DNA of 64,000 nucleotides from Meconema thalassinum (lineage: Eukaryota; Arthropoda; Insecta; Orthoptera; Tettigoniidae). The first letter of the stretch is position 1. Each line of letters starts with the position of its first letter. The position numbers were made by a program, and so were the translations under genes. Shown piece by piece: positions 22,601 through 35,689 of this stretch. Location of the stretch: NCBI GenBank assembly GCA_946902985.2, contig OX336396.1, positions 233,630,797-233,694,796 on the forward strand. The letters are read 5' to 3'. The notes below the pieces were generated by a model. That model saw only the letters and a list, made by a program, of their open reading frames with translations. It had not been told where the DNA came from and ran no database searches.

Positions 22601-23085
22601 GATGGGTGGATAAAATCAAGGATGTAGAGACATGCATGAATTCTACCAGGCACGAGTCAACAGGACAGATCCCTATGGTCCTACACAAAAACGAGTATCC
22701 AGTGAGATCGTGGAAAAGCATCATTAACTGCCCACAAGATCCAATGATAGCACCTGACTTGCGAATTGAGAGGACGTGAGCCTACATGAGGAAACAAGCT
22801 GACCGCAGATTACGGCGAGTAAGAAATAAGAGGTTTCACAGTGATCTTGAAATCAACCAGCTCGTTTTGGTGAAACGACCTGCTACATCGGACCCAGAGA
22901 AGAAGATCTTCAGTAAATTCTGCGAAAAGTTCATAGGACCCTATTCTATCGTAAGAAACCTTGGAAATAATGCTTACAGAGTGAAAGAATTGAGTACAGG
23001 AACAATGTCAGTCTACAACGCTGCCAACCTAAAAAAGTATCGTAGAAGTGAACCATGGGAGCGCCGAAATAATGATGCAGTTTGA
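19615..23085 (+). pseudogene. pol: pol, copy 1 (one nonsense codon)
   Basis: Polyprotein for reverse transcription and integration. Visible domains: aspartic protease LLDTGSQ, RT with LCLDAR, SSVDL, MPFGV and catalytic RYIDD, RNase H (QADAS, TELELLAIL, RTDHKAL, PDALSR), integrase zinc domain HESYGH...CDPC, integrase core (LDCFGP, LSDHGSYF, NPSERA) and a GPY/F-like FIGPYSIVRN. A TGA at 22777-22779 replaces an arginine codon seen in the minus copy and truncates the protein just after the integrase core. Translation would otherwise continue to 23085. Near the integrase E residue this copy reads SSIRHAQAN where the minus copy has SSYPHAQAN. The A-run before the first ATG has nine A, one more than copy 2, so gag and pol are in a different relative frame here. 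Confidence 0.92.
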
Positions 23086-23398
23086 ATATATGGACGTCCT
23101 ACTATCAACAAAGTGAACGGGGAGCAGTTGAGTACGGCACGTGAAGGAGGAAGTAGAGTTGGTGTTGACAAACATTAACGAGGCGAGCAGAGTGTTGCCC
23201 CAGGCATCAGCGTCACGCAAGCAAATGAGAGAGTCATTATGAGCAGGATGTGAAACGAGTAAATGCCATTCAAGACAGGAGCGACTAGACCAAGTAATAG
23301 AAAAGGGGTGATTCCGAAATAAAACAATTGGCCTACGGAAGTCTTTTAAAATTGTCGACTTTATTCCTAAGTTCGAAATTTTGTGAGTGGGAGAGTTG
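23086..23398 (+). other. 3' untranslated region, no env
   Basis: About 310 bp between the pol stop and LTR 2. No ORF of useful length, so no envelope gene. Confidence 0.75.
23383..23398 (+). promoter_or_regulatory. polypurine tract, copy 1
   Basis: GTGAGTGGGAGAGTTG directly precedes LTR 2. Purine-rich core GAGTGGGAGAG is identical in copy 2 and the minus copy. Expected primer for plus-strand DNA synthesis. Confidence 0.75.
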
Positions 23399-24054
23399 TG
23401 AACCCTTTATCCTCTGTTGGATAAATGATTCTATGTTTTATTTCTTCAATTAATAAATATTTCCACCAGCATCATGAAAGTAGCCAGACGGAGATGAGGA
23501 AATTTCAAGCATTGGTTGGACAGCGGGGACATACCTGAAGCAGATTGACAAAAGGCTAAATACTTTAGCTGTGAAAGGAAATAGCCTAGCGATGTGTCAG
23601 AAGGACAGGTGTTGGCCGCCTCAAAAATAGAAGCGACGCGCAGAGAGACATGCTGCTGGTATGTTCATTGTGATATTCGCGCCTAGAAGTAATATGATGC
23701 AGTAACGTGAGTGGCTGATGAAGAAAATAGACACTCCTACGACGCCATGATCTGCTAAAAACCGCCAAATTACAGAAAGTGTGGGAACCAATGAGAGAAG
23801 AATGCCTATTTAGCGCGGTAGGTCTAGCGTGGGCACGCTCGGCTAGCATTCACGCGGGAGATCGCCTAGACAAAATCTCTACGATCGATTCTAGGATTAA
23901 TGGGCATATTCTTGACCTGCGCTATTTTACGAGTTCAGTGATATTTATTTCATTCCTGTACCATCATTATTTCGAGAAATTTTTATCTAAATTCCCCCTC
24001 CATCTAGACCTAGGGCCAGTTCATTTATAAGTGGTGTGAAGAGCCAAGACTATA

Positions 24055-24198
24055 CTTTGGTGCGTCTACGGACGTAAGATTATTATTATTGTGTGTGTCG
24101 GCTTATTACTTTGGTTCGTCTGAGGACGGAGGCTGTTATTTTGTGTGTCAGTGGACACAGGCGTTTATACTTTGCGTGTCATGAAGGACACAGAAATT
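24055..24198 (+). repeat. stem-loop array in LTR 2
   Basis: Same array as in LTR 1, with the second stem-loop lost by the 8-bp deletion. Confidence 0.75.
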
Positions 24199-25184
24199 AT
24201 TATTAAAAGTGTTAAATTCAGTGTTAGATAGTCACAGTACTATATTTGTAGGGGCAGTATCTTCGATAATTCGCCAATAGACTGCTTTGGGGAAAGAAGT
24301 ACCCGAACGGCGAATTTAGTAGTCAGACATCAAGTGTATAATAATTTAATTTTTGAATCAGCACGAGAGATGACATCATTGACCATGGAGGAAGCCTGGA
24401 AATATCAAGACTCCGTCAAGATGGTTGAGATGAGATAAGAAGGATCCAGTTGGGAGATGGCGGCGGATGTTCTTTGACGGATGGCTGGCTGAGGATGAGT
24501 ACAGAATAATATTTATTATTATCTGATAAATTAACTTATGGTGTATGGGACATATTTTGTTTTGTAAATAATTTGCTTGTGTGATTAACGTAGTCTATTT
24601 AGTTTTGGTCTGACACACCTTTTGCATGGAAACAGCTCGCATGTATTATTAGTAGAAGGTTCTTTTCTTGTTTGTTGTTTTAACTAACGTAGCTATGTGA
24701 ACGGCCGTGTTTGCATACGCTACGCAATGCGGTTAAAAACGTCTCTCGGAGATATGTTGTGTTTCAGAAGTTGGACTGAAGTAATATAATTATACAGTAG
24801 ATTGGAGGGTAATTAATTTCTTTGTTTTATTATTGATCGGATTCAATGAGATTATTGCCTTTGGAGCAATGTGATTTGTGACGAAGAGCAGTCAGCTCTA
24901 TCGTAGGTTTTAAATATTTTTTTAAATTGTCGGCGAGCATCCATTCAGCCGATCTGTGTGAATAAGTATTGTCATTCCCAAACAATGTGTGTGTGTGAGT
25001 GTGTGTTTTTGTGTCATTACAAGCGGGATTTTCAGCTTAGACTGATTTCTGGCAGCTTGATGACAAATCTAGATTGTGACCTCGCGAGGGCAATTCTGGA
25101 TATTTTGATTAATGTCTGACCATATTTTGAAGTGGTTGAGTTTGTTGCTGTTGATTCCTTGAGATAACGGCACAGCTGGTCAGG

Positions 25185-25192
25185 TATTTATA
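25185..25192 (+). promoter_or_regulatory. TATA-like box of LTR 2
   Basis: TATTTATA in the conserved context described for LTR 1. Being the central LTR it could drive copy 2. Confidence 0.45.
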
Positions 25193-26142
25193 CACACTGG
25201 AGTGGGACAATGGCAGGTGAGTGAGGAAGAGGGGAGATGTTGCACAAGACGAACTGAAGGGTGCCAGCCAGGTCATTAGTGGAGAGTGCCTGAGTGGCTC
25301 AGTAATAACTTTAAATACAGAATTAAGAACTGATCAATGGTAAAAATTGTTTAAAATAATGGGAGTTGCCTACGAATCACGATAATCTCCGAAGCGTTAG
25401 CTTAACATGCAGTTTTGTTCATATAAAGTTATGTCAGCCAGTCAGGCTTTTGTTGTTGTTGGTTTATTCCATGTTTTTATTTTATTCAGTGACCCGCGAG
25501 TCACATGCTTGCTGTATTTCCTTGTTTGTGTTGAGCAATTTGGCCCGTGTTGGCAGCTCAAAGTCAAGTGCGTCTTCGCGCTAATGAGGGTCCCGAGAGA
25601 GATTCCTGTAAATAGTAGATTTGTAGTGCGTGTGTCAGCATTACTTTTTAAGGGTTTTATTAATGTCATGTTCCATATCCATAAACGTTGATTTACGAGA
25701 TGATTGTTCGTAAGCATCGTGGCAGTTAACCCGTTGTAAACGAACAGTCATCCAAAGTACTCATTCCTCGTAGTTAGTCATTACGCGCACATAAAACCCA
25801 AATTGCAAGGTAGTGGAACCAGGATCCACATTTTAAATAAAAGGGGAAATCCGTCTGACTCCTCAAATTTATAGATATTCCTATCATGGGAAATTCAGGG
25901 AGGATTTGTTTATATATTTTATTGTTGTTTATTTCTTTTTATGCACTATTAGTCATTAAATCTTGTTATTATTTTACATCTTGTCACCTTTCTTTCGATT
26001 TATAGTTTATATCCTATGACCCTTACCTCAGTAGAGCACGTTGTTTGGCGAACGTAAACATCACATAGGAACTGAGCGCGACCCCTTGATTAAGATTTCT
26101 TACATTAAACACTGCTTTTCTGAAGGGTTCATAGGAGTAAAC

Positions 26143-26162
26143 TGGCGCGGCCAAGCGTGGGG
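26143..26162 (+). promoter_or_regulatory. primer-binding site, copy 2
   Basis: Identical to copy 1, 11 bp after LTR 2. Confidence 0.65.
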
Positions 26163-26838
26163 CGGTTCACTGTGGTGTAACGGCAAAGATTTTGCACATG
26201 TCAGTGTAAGCGTAGTTGGATTTTCAAACTGACGCAACAATGAAGGTGTAATTTTATTGCTGGTTCGCTGCTTGAACACATTTAAGTGACGTATTTGAGT
26301 AAAACTGACATGCCGCAAGTGCAGGCAGATATGGCAGTATTTTAATCACCGGGAAGTGATATTTTATTAAAAGTAAGTGAGGCGAAGAGGATACCGCCAA
26401 ATGTGTGAAATATAAAGTAAAATCAGGAGTTTGCAAAGTAAAATACGGTTCACGTTTTTGTCTATTGAATTAAAGTAAAAGGTAATATATATGTGATACC
26501 GGACGCCCAATGATTAAAGTTAAAATTAGATTTGTTTAGAAAGTCAAAATCGTGAAAATGTTAGGAGGCTGTAGCCTTAAATGACAATTAATACTTTGTT
26601 AATTAGTCAGTGTTAATATCAGATCAGGATAACAATTTAATGACTGAATATGTGTTTGGGTTTAAATTAAATTGAGTAAAATTAGAACTACTCAGAGATG
26701 CAATCGACTAGTGGGATTAAATGTAGAAATAAATGAACTGAGTAGGGTAAAGAAATTAAATGTGTATTGGATTTTATGTGTGTGTCAAAGGGCATTGCTT
26801 TTTGCCATTTCCCTAATGTCTCATATAAAGTGTGTAAT

Positions 26839-29187
26839 ATGGCAACGGTTGAACAGATTCAAGAAATCATTGAGAGTGCAGCTAGGAGAACACAGGCATT
26901 GTTGGACACTAAATTAGCGGAACAGAGTCAAGCATTAAACGCTAAATTATCAGAACAGAGTCAATCATTGAACACAAAATTATCTGAACAAATAAACGCT
27001 AAACTATCAGAACAGAGTCAATCATTAAACACTAGTATATCAGAACAAAGTGAAGCATTAAACGCGAAATTGTCTGAGCAAATAAACAATACTATGGTAG
27101 ATCAAGGTGAAGCATTGAACGCGAAATTATCTGAACAAATAAACAATAGTTTGTTAGAACAAAATGAGTCGATAAACAAATTATCAGAACAAAGTGAATC
27201 ATTGCGGACACAATTAAATAACAGTAGAATTTAACAGAATTAATATCAGGCGGAACAAGCTAGGTTGTTAAAAAGTGAAATTAATGACACTATCAATTCA
27301 CAGTTAGAGACGCTAACCGCAGAGATGAAAGATCACACCAATCAACAGATGGTATTACTGGCCCTAGATGTGAGTAAAAATAATGAAAAGCAATTAGACC
27401 AGATTAAGAAAATGGAAAATATTTTTGATCAAAAACTTAGCATTCTGGATGAAACGGTGTTAGCTAAATTAGAGCAAATTGAAATAGCGTGCACTATGAA
27501 TACAAGCGAGGTCAAGATAGCTCAGGAGAAGTTAGAAGGACGATTGAAGGAGATGGAAAAGAGCGGCAAAGTCATTCAACAACAATTATCAGCAGTAGAT
27601 GAGAATATATCCGGCATAATTAAAGATATGGACCGTCTCGAAATAAAATCAGCGGAACAATGGATAAGCCTAGAAGCGGATCAGGAGCAGTTAATGAGTA
27701 CCTTAAACGACACTAAAAGCCAGATTGAAGAGAAAGTAAGCACGATTAAAGAGCAGATAAGAAAAGTTTGAAAAAAAATGAATATCGATTCTAAAGAGGA
27801 AAGATCCACCATTCTTAAAACAGTAGGCGAAAATCACACTCGTATTCAAGCGTTAGAACAAGAAATGAAGAGCAAGCTTAAAGAACAGACGGACAGGATC
27901 ATTAAAGCCGAACTCAGGTCACTAGAGCAATCGTCGATATTTAGAACAGGAACATTGAAAGACAAGCAGGATGACTCAAATAGCCCGGAGGGTACTAGCA
28001 CAGCAGGAAGTCAGACTCAGGCGGAGAGCCCATTAACAACAAACACGGAAGGGTTTCGCAAGAATATCGATAGGAGCTCAACACCACAAGACGGTCATCA
28101 GCCTACACAACTTATCCAAGTAATTCGCTCAAGTGATTATAAACCACAGAAATACACGGAGAATTCAGGGGTAACACCTAAAGCTTTTATTAAAGAAATT
28201 GAAGACCATTTCAATGACACTGGGGTACCTGAAGCACGTAGATTGAGGATGATGGAGAGATTTTTATCAGGAAATGTCCTTACATGGTTTTTAAGCTTCA
28301 AATACACATTTGGAACCATGTCAGATTTTAAATTGGCGTTTCTGCGCAAATATTGGTCGCCCGCAACACAACAGAGTCTAAGGATGGAGCTTTACTCTAG
28401 AAAGTACCAAACCACCCAGCAAACAAAATACTCAGATTTCTTTAACATGCAAATGTTAAAATTTCGCGACCTTGATTACCCTTTAAATGAAGCGGATCTG
28501 GTGATGACAATAGAGAGGCAATTGCCAGTCAACGTACAACAAGTACTAGTCGCAGCGAACGTTAGTACGGCCATACATGCAGAGCAGATATTACGTCAGA
28601 TAGATGAGACTACGTCTCATAATCATTATAGAGGAGGAAGACAGCTGGAGTTAGTCAATGCGACAGAGGTCATAAAACCTAAGCAGGCAAACACTAAAAC
28701 GCAGGGCACTAATACAAGCACTTCCACACCTAGGCGAAACCAGGAAGAAGGAGAAAACAGACCATACCAGCGTAACGAAAATAACTACAATAATAGATCA
28801 TATTAAGGCAACAATAGGTATCAACAGAGAGGATATCAACATTGGCGTGAAAATCGGAGAAATGACAGGCCTTATGGAAGATACGGTGATTACAATGCTA
28901 ATCAAAGATGGAAAGGAAGAAGAGACCAAAATCAAGGAGAGCCACGAAATTATCGAAATGACTGGCATGATAGGCACGCTCAATCACAAAATTACCTAGA
29001 GGAATTACACGCTAGTCAAGGTGGAGAGCTAGGAAGATGGGAAAAAGCTATTGGGAACATGAAGAATCCTGATACACATACTGAGGAAGCTGGAAGTCTA
29101 CTGAGACAAGAGGAATATCAAGGACATCGGCGACAAACGGATGATGGGAGTCGCACTGGAGCTAAAAAAAATGTTAAATTTGGATAA
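26839..29187 (+). pseudogene. gag: gag, copy 2 (disrupted)
   Basis: Same domain order as copy 1 and the same nonsense codons (near 27232, 27244, 27769 and 28804). Differences from copy 1 include E to D in the coiled coil (VDQGEALN), F to L and C to G in LKEMEKSG, and K to M in LMSTL. The unchanged frame runs through GCT AAA AAA AAT to a stop at 29185-29187, overlapping the start of pol by about 45 bp. Confidence 0.88.
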
Positions 29188-32100
29188 AGAAGACAGCCTA
29201 CAAACGCAACAGTCGGAAGTTGAAGAGGGATGGATAGTAGCGAACATACAAGAATGGATTGCTTTGCCAGAAGACTGCCTGGAGGAGACGGTGAAACCAC
29301 GGAACGATGAAATTAGGCAGTTACCCATTATTTACGCAAGGATTGGTGGAATTAATATAAGATGTTTATTGGATACGGGGTCACAGATCAGTCTGGTATC
29401 GGAGGCCTTGGTTCGAGAGTTGGGACGGAGTCAAAATATTCCTGTAATTCCCGTACCACAGCTCAATGTGCGGGGTGTTATTCCTGAACGCACCGTCACT
29501 TGTAAACGTCAGGCATACTTAGAGCTGAACATATTGGAACACACTTTTGGGCAATCATTCATTATCATGGCAAAGATGAATTTCAATATAATTCTTGGTG
29601 CAAATTTTATTTGTGACTATCAAGCAGTGATAGATTTGCACAAGAATACCGTCAGTTTTAGAGAGTATGATCAGCTAAAGAACGTGGGATCGCATATGGA
29701 TGAAATCACCACCGGAAGAGGTGTAAATTCGTGGGCATTGGAAGCAATATCGGAAGAGACGGAAGAGGAGTTACGAAAGGCAGAAGATAACATCATAGAA
29801 GGGGCTGTTGTGGAACTAGATGAGGAGAGTGAACCCCAGGAGATATGGTCTTTATTAACGGAAGGAGATAACAGTGAGGCACAATTTGAAGAGTTACTAC
29901 AGGAGCGGCTCAATGACATTCAACTTGGGGGTGAACACAGAAAGCAATTGGAAGAGATTATAAGGAAGCACAAAACAGTATTTGATACAGTACCTGGGAA
30001 AATACTAAATTTCAAATATTCTATGCAAGTCGAGGACTGGTCACCTTTCAAAAGTAGGTTGTATCCAATTCCTGAAAAGTATCGTTGTCAAGTCAAGGTC
30101 ATTATAGATGAGATGTTACAAGCTGGAGTGATAAGGAAGACACCTACACCTTATCTAAATGCGATTTTGGCAGTCACAAAACCAAATGGATCTATTAGAC
30201 TTTGTTTAGATGCCAGAAATCTCAACACGAGACTTATTTTTCCTCAGTATGACAGAGCGCCAATTATCAGAGACGTACTAAAAGGCTTTAAAAACAAAAG
30301 CATTTATTCATCAGTCGATCTGACGAGCTCGTTCCACCATATTGAATTGGATGAGAAGTCACAGCTTCTAACTGGCTTCTTATTCGATAACCAAACGTTT
30401 TGCTTCGTTCGAATGCCCTTTGGAGTCAAAACAGCGGGCTGTGCTTTAATCCGAGCCCTGGACCGGAATCTAACCGAGGAAGTTAAGGAGATGACGGTAC
30501 GCTACATTGATGACATTTTGCTGGCATCCGACAACATTGAAACTCACATGGAAAATTTAGATAAAGTATTAGGCAACCTGAATGCATCGAATTTCAAAGT
30601 AAATCTGAAGAAATCGCATTTCTTCAAGAGCGAGATCTTATATTTGGGTCACATCATTGACAAGGAGGGAGTGAAGCCAAATCCCGCTAAGATCGAAGCG
30701 ATAAAGAATTTCCCTACACCAACGAGAGTCAAGCACATTCGGGCTTTCTTAGGCGTAACGGGATTCTTTAAGGAAAACTGTCCAGGTTATACGGAGACTG
30801 TAGCTCCTATGCAGGAAATGTTAAAGAAAAATAATAAATGGTTATGGAATGAGGAGTGTGAGAAGGCATTCCAAGCAACAAAACAGCTACTGGAAAACTG
30901 GATTAAATTAGGATATCCAGATTTCAAGCACAAATTTATAATCCAAGCGGATGCTTCACTGGTGGGTATAGGTGCTATACTCTACCAAGAGGATCCAGCT
31001 AACCTGCAGCATAAAACATATTTGGCATTTGTCAGCCGAAAATTGCGTAAGCACGAGCGCAATTATACGGTAACGGAACTAGAGCTGTTGGCCATACTTC
31101 ATGCGCTACAACAATGGAAACGAATAATTTATGGCTACCCTATTGTTGTCAGGACTGATCATAAAGCACTAACATTCTTGTTTAAGACGTCGATGGCAAG
31201 CGAACGTGTGACACGTTGGTCTATATATATTCAGCAGTTTAGCATTGAGATTGAACATTGTCCAGGGAAGATGAACGTGATTCCGGATGCACTCAGCAGG
31301 AACCCTGAACCTGATAATGAAGAAACAGCGATGGTACAACACTTGGAGTTAACACCGAAGGACCGGGAATTCTTGGAGGTGTTACGTGAGATACAGCGAG
31401 AACAAGAAGCGGAACCATGGATGATGCTATTGATTCAATACTTCAGAAAGCAACTACCTACAGGAACACCTGCATTTCGAGAAGCGAAAGCCAAAGAAGG
31501 AAGATATGTTTATGTCAACAATTTGCTGCACAAATGGGTAGATAATGACCACACCAAGTTACGCATATTAGTACCTGCTTCTTTACAACGAGGATTGACA
31601 TGGCATACGCACGAAAGTTACGGTCATGTGGGCGTAGATAAGTGCGAAGCGACTATAGGAGAGACATTTACATGGCCACGTATGAGAACAACTATTTGTG
31701 ACGTCATTACAACTTGTGATCCGTGTCAGAGGACAAAGCCCAATAATTATTTAATGAGGCAGTATCCTAGACCTTTGCTACCTCAAAAACCATGCGAGCT
31801 ACTGGCACTCGACTGTTTCGGTCCAATCCCGAAGGGAAGGCGAGGTTGCCGACACTTACTAGTATGCATTGATGTGTTTTCTAAGTTTGTCGTATCATGC
31901 CCCATTCAGAAAACTACTTCAAAACAGGTACTCAGTCGCATTCGAAAGAGAGTTATTCCAATCCTTGGAAAACCAGAATTTATCTTATCAGATCATGGCA
32001 GTTACTTCACAAGCGCCGAATTCAAGAAAGGTATGGAGGACATGGGTATAAAACACATTTTAAGCAGTATCCGACATGCTCAAGCAAATCCAAGTGAGAG

Positions 32101-32641
32101 AGCAATTAAGTGTGTAACATCATATTTGAGAATCTTCATTCCAAATGAACATCACAGATGGGTGGATAAAATCAAGGATGTAGAGACATGCATGAATTCT
32201 ACCAGGCACGAGTCAACAGGACAGATCCCTATGGTCCTACACAAAAACGAGTATCCAGTGAGATCGTGGAAAAGCATCATTAACTGCCCACAAGATCCAA
32301 TGATAGCACCTGACTTGCGAATTGAGAGGACGTGAGCCTACATGAGGAAACAAGCTGACCGCAGATTACGGCGAGTAAGAAATAAGAGGTTTCACAGTGA
32401 TCTTGAAATCAACCAGCTCGTTTTGGTGAAACGACCTGCTACATCGGACCCAGAGAAGAAGATCTTCAGTAAATTCTGCGAAAAGTTCATAGGACCCTAT
32501 TCTATCGTAAGAAACCTTGGAAATAATGCTTACAGAGTGAAAGAATTGAGTACAGGAACAATGTCAGTCTACAACGCTGCCAACCTAAAAAAGTATCGTA
32601 GAAGTGAACCATGGGAGCGCCGAAATAATGATGCAGTTTGA
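29141..32641 (+). pseudogene. pol: pol, copy 2 (one nonsense codon)
   Basis: Opens with MMGVALELKKM in the +1 frame relative to gag, the same arrangement as in the minus copy. All enzymatic motifs listed for copy 1 are present: LLDTGS, RYIDD, QADAS, HESYGH/CDPC, LDCFGP, LSDHGSYF and NPSERA. The TGA at 32333-32335 truncates it before the GPY/F-like module, which remains open in frame to 32641. It differs from copy 1 at a handful of residues (T to S after FGQ, L to S and Y to G near position 185-195, I to V and N to K in the integrase). Confidence 0.92.
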
Positions 32642-32938
32642 ATATATGGACGTCCTACTATCAACAAAGTGAACGGGGAGCAGTTGAGTACGGCACGTGA
32701 AGGAGGAAGTAGAGTTGGTGTTGACAAACATTAACGAGGCGAGCAGAGTGTTGCCCCAGGCATCAGCGTCACGCAAGCAAATGAGAGAGTCATTATGAGC
32801 AGGATGTGAAACGAGTAAATGCCATTCAAGACAGGAGCGACTAGACCAAGTAATAGAAAAGGGGTGATTCCGAAATAAAACAATTGGCCTACGGAAGTCT
32901 TTTAAAATTGTCGACTTTATTCCTAAGTTCGAAATTTT

Positions 32939-32954
32939 GTGAGTGGGAGAGTTG
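32939..32954 (+). promoter_or_regulatory. polypurine tract, copy 2
   Basis: Same sequence as copy 1, immediately before LTR 3. Confidence 0.75.
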
Positions 32955-33609
32955 TGAACCCTTTATCCTCTGTTGGATAAATGATTCTATGTTTTATTTC
33001 TTCAATTAATAAATATTTCCACCAGCATCATGAAAGTAGCCAGACGGAGATGAGGAAATTTCAAGCATTGGTTGGAGACAGCGGGGACATACCTGAAGCA
33101 GATTGACAAAAGGCTAAATACTTTAGCTGTGAAAGGAAATAGCCTAGCGATGTGTCAGAAGGACAGGTGTTGGCCGCCTCAAAAATAGAAGCGACGCGCA
33201 GAGAGACATGCTGCTGGTATGTTCATTGTGATATTCGCGCCTAGAAGTAATATGATGCAGTAACGTGAGTGGCTGATGAAGAAAATAGACACTCCTACGA
33301 CGCCATGATCTGCTAAAAACCGCCAAATTACAGAAAGTGTGGGAACCAATGAGAGAAGAATGCCTATTTAGCGCGGTAGGTCTAGCGTGGGCACGCTCGG
33401 CTAGCATTCACGCGGGAGATCGCCTAGACAAAATCTCTACGATCGATTCTAGGATTAATGGGCATATTCTTGACCTGCGCTATTTTACGAGTTCAGTGAT
33501 ATTTATTTCATTCCTGTACCATCATTATTTCGAGAAATTTTTATCTAAATTCCCCCTCCATCTAGACCTAGGGCCAGTTCATTTATAAGTGGTGTGAAGA
33601 GCCAAGACT

Positions 33610-33755
33610 ATACTTTGGTGCGTCTACGGACGTAAGATTATTATTATTGTGTGTGTCGGCTTATTACTTTGGTTCGTCTGAGGACGGAGGCTGTTATTTT
33701 GTGTGTCAGTGGACACAGGCGTTTATACTTTGCGTGTCATGAAGGACACAGAAAT
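33610..33755 (+). repeat. stem-loop array in LTR 3
   Basis: As LTR 2, with the 8-bp deletion. Confidence 0.75.
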
Positions 33756-34742
33756 TATTATTAAAAGTGTTAAATTCAGTGTTAGATAGTCACAGTACTA
33801 TATTTGTAGGGGCAGTATCTTCGATAATTCGCCAATAGACTGCTTTGGGGAAAGAAGTACCCGAACGGCGAATTTAGTAGTCAGACATCAAGTGTATAAT
33901 AATTTAATTTTTGAATCAGCACGAGAGATGACATCATTGACCATGGAGGAAGCCTGGAAATATCAAGACTCCGTCAAGATGGTTGAGATGAGATAAGAAG
34001 GATCCAGTTGGGAGATGGCGGCGGATGTTCTTTGACGGATGGCTGGCTGAGGATGAGTACAGAATAATATTTATTATTATCTGATAAATTAACTTATGGT
34101 GTATGGGACATATTTTGTTTTGTAAATAATTTGCTTGTGTGATTAACGTAGTCTATTTAGTTTTGGTCTGACACACCTTTTGCATGGAAACAGCTCGCAT
34201 GTATTATTAGTAGAAGGTTCTTTTCTTGTTTGTTGTTTTAACTAACGTAGCTATGTGAACGGCCGTGTTTGCATACGCTACGCAATGCGGTTAAAAACGT
34301 CTCTCGGAGATATGTTGTGTTTCAGAAGTAGGACTGAAGTAATATAATTATACAGTAGATTGGAGGGTAATTAATTTCTTTGTTTTATTATTGATCGGAT
34401 TCAATGAGATTATTGCCTTTGGAGCAATGTGATTTGTGACGAAGAGCAGTCAGCTCTATCGTAGGTTTTAAATATTTTTTTAAATTGTCGGCGAGCATCC
34501 ATTCAGCCGATCTGTGTGAATAAGTATTGTCATTCCCAAACAATGTGTGTGTGTGAGTGTGTGTTTTTGTGTCATTACAAGCGGGATTTTCAGCTTAGAC
34601 TGATTTCTGGCAGCTTGATGACAAATCTAGATTGTGACCTCGCGAGGGCAATTCTGGATATTTTGATTAATGTCTGACCATATTTTGAAGTGGTTGAGTT
34701 TGTTGCTGTTGATTCCTTGAGATAACGGCACAGCTGGTCAGG

Positions 34743-34750
34743 TATTTATA
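34743..34750 (+). promoter_or_regulatory. TATA-like box of LTR 3
   Basis: TATTTATA in the conserved context. Confidence 0.4.
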
Positions 34751-35689
34751 CACACTGGAGTGGGACAATGGCAGGTGAGTGAGGAAGAGGGGAGATGTTG
34801 CACAAGACGAACTGAAGGGTGCCAGCCAGGTCATTAGTGGAGAGTGCCTGAGTGGCTCAGTAATAACTTTAAATACAGAATTAAGAACTGATCAATGGTA
34901 AAAATTGTTTAAAATAATGGGAGTTGCCTACGAATCACGATAATCTCCGAAGCGTTAGCTTAACATGCAGTTTTGTTCATATAAAGTTATGTCAGCCAGT
35001 CAGGCTTTTGTTGTTGTTGGTTTATTCCATGTTTTTATTTTATTCAGTGACCCGCGAGTCACATGCTTGCTGTATTTCCTTGTTTGTGTTGAGCAATTTG
35101 GCCCGTGTTGGCAGCTCAAAGTCAAGTGCGTCTTCGCGCTAATGAGGGTCCCGAGAGAGATTCCTGTAAATAGTAGATTTGTAGTGCGTGTGTCAGCATT
35201 ACTTTTTAAGGGTTTTATTAATGTCATGTTCCATATCCATAAACGTTGATTTACGAGATGATTGTTCGTAAGCATCGTGGCTGTTAACCCGTTGTAAACG
35301 AACAGTCATCCAAAGTACTCATTCCTCGTAGTTAGTCATTACGCGCACATAAAACCCAAATTGCAAGGTAGTGGAACCAGGATCCACATTTTAAATAAAA
35401 GGGGAAATCCGTCTGACTCCTCAAATTTATAGATATTCCTATCATGGGAAATTCAGGGAGGATTTGTTTATATATTTTATTGTTGTTTATTTCTTTTTAT
35501 GCACTATTAGTCATTAAATCTTGTTATTATTTTACATCTTGTCACCTTTCTTTCGATTTATAGTTTATATCCTATGACCCTTACCTCAGTAGAGCACGTT
35601 GTTTGGCGAACGTAAACATCACATAGGAACTGAGCGCGACCCCTTGATTAAGATTTCTTACATTAAACACTGCTTTTCTGAAGGGTTCA

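Larger units (their letters stand above)
13832..26131 (+). mobile_element. Ty3/gypsy-type LTR retrotransposon, copy 1 (shares LTR 2)
   Basis: LTR 1, a 6824-bp internal region (16575-23398) and LTR 2. Internal order: primer-binding site, untranslated leader, gag, pol (protease-RT-RNase H-integrase), short 3' region, polypurine tract. RNase H preceding integrase makes it Ty3/gypsy-like and not copia-like, and there is no env. Gag has three disrupted positions and pol one nonsense codon, all also present in copy 2. Long LTRs and a lysine-like primer site recall the Osvaldo/Ulysses group, which is an inference from memory of those elements. Confidence 0.93.
23399..26131 (+). repeat. LTR 2 (shared central LTR), 2733 bp
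   Basis: Serves as 3' LTR of copy 1 and 5' LTR of copy 2. Lacks the same 8 bp as LTR 3 and matches LTR 3 at every position by which LTR 3 differs from LTR 1, up to the site equivalent to 16435, 139 bp from the LTR end. Private changes are a 2-bp deletion near 23520 and two substitutions. Confidence 0.95.
23399..35689 (+). mobile_element. Ty3/gypsy-type LTR retrotransposon, copy 2
   Basis: LTR 2, a 6823-bp internal region (26132-32954) and LTR 3. The internal region differs from copy 1 by one base of length (the A-run before pol) and, by eye, 15-20 substitutions. It shares every gag and pol nonsense codon with copy 1, so the element was already defective before the tandem arose. Confidence 0.93.
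32955..35689 (+). repeat. LTR 3 (3' LTR of tandem array), 2735 bp
   Basis: Begins TGAACCCTT and ends AAGGGTTCA at 35689. The next bases, GTATG, belong to the split SINE. The base quartets flanking the array are GAAT (left) and GTAT (right), a possible 4-bp target duplication with one change. Confidence 0.95.

Noticed and set aside
23086..23398. env gene after pol
   Set aside because: Only ~310 bp with no ORF, in all three copies.
23399..35689. assembly duplication of a single LTR element
   Set aside because: The copies differ by scattered substitutions and small indels in both LTRs and internal regions, which a pure assembly duplicate would not. Long reads would settle it.
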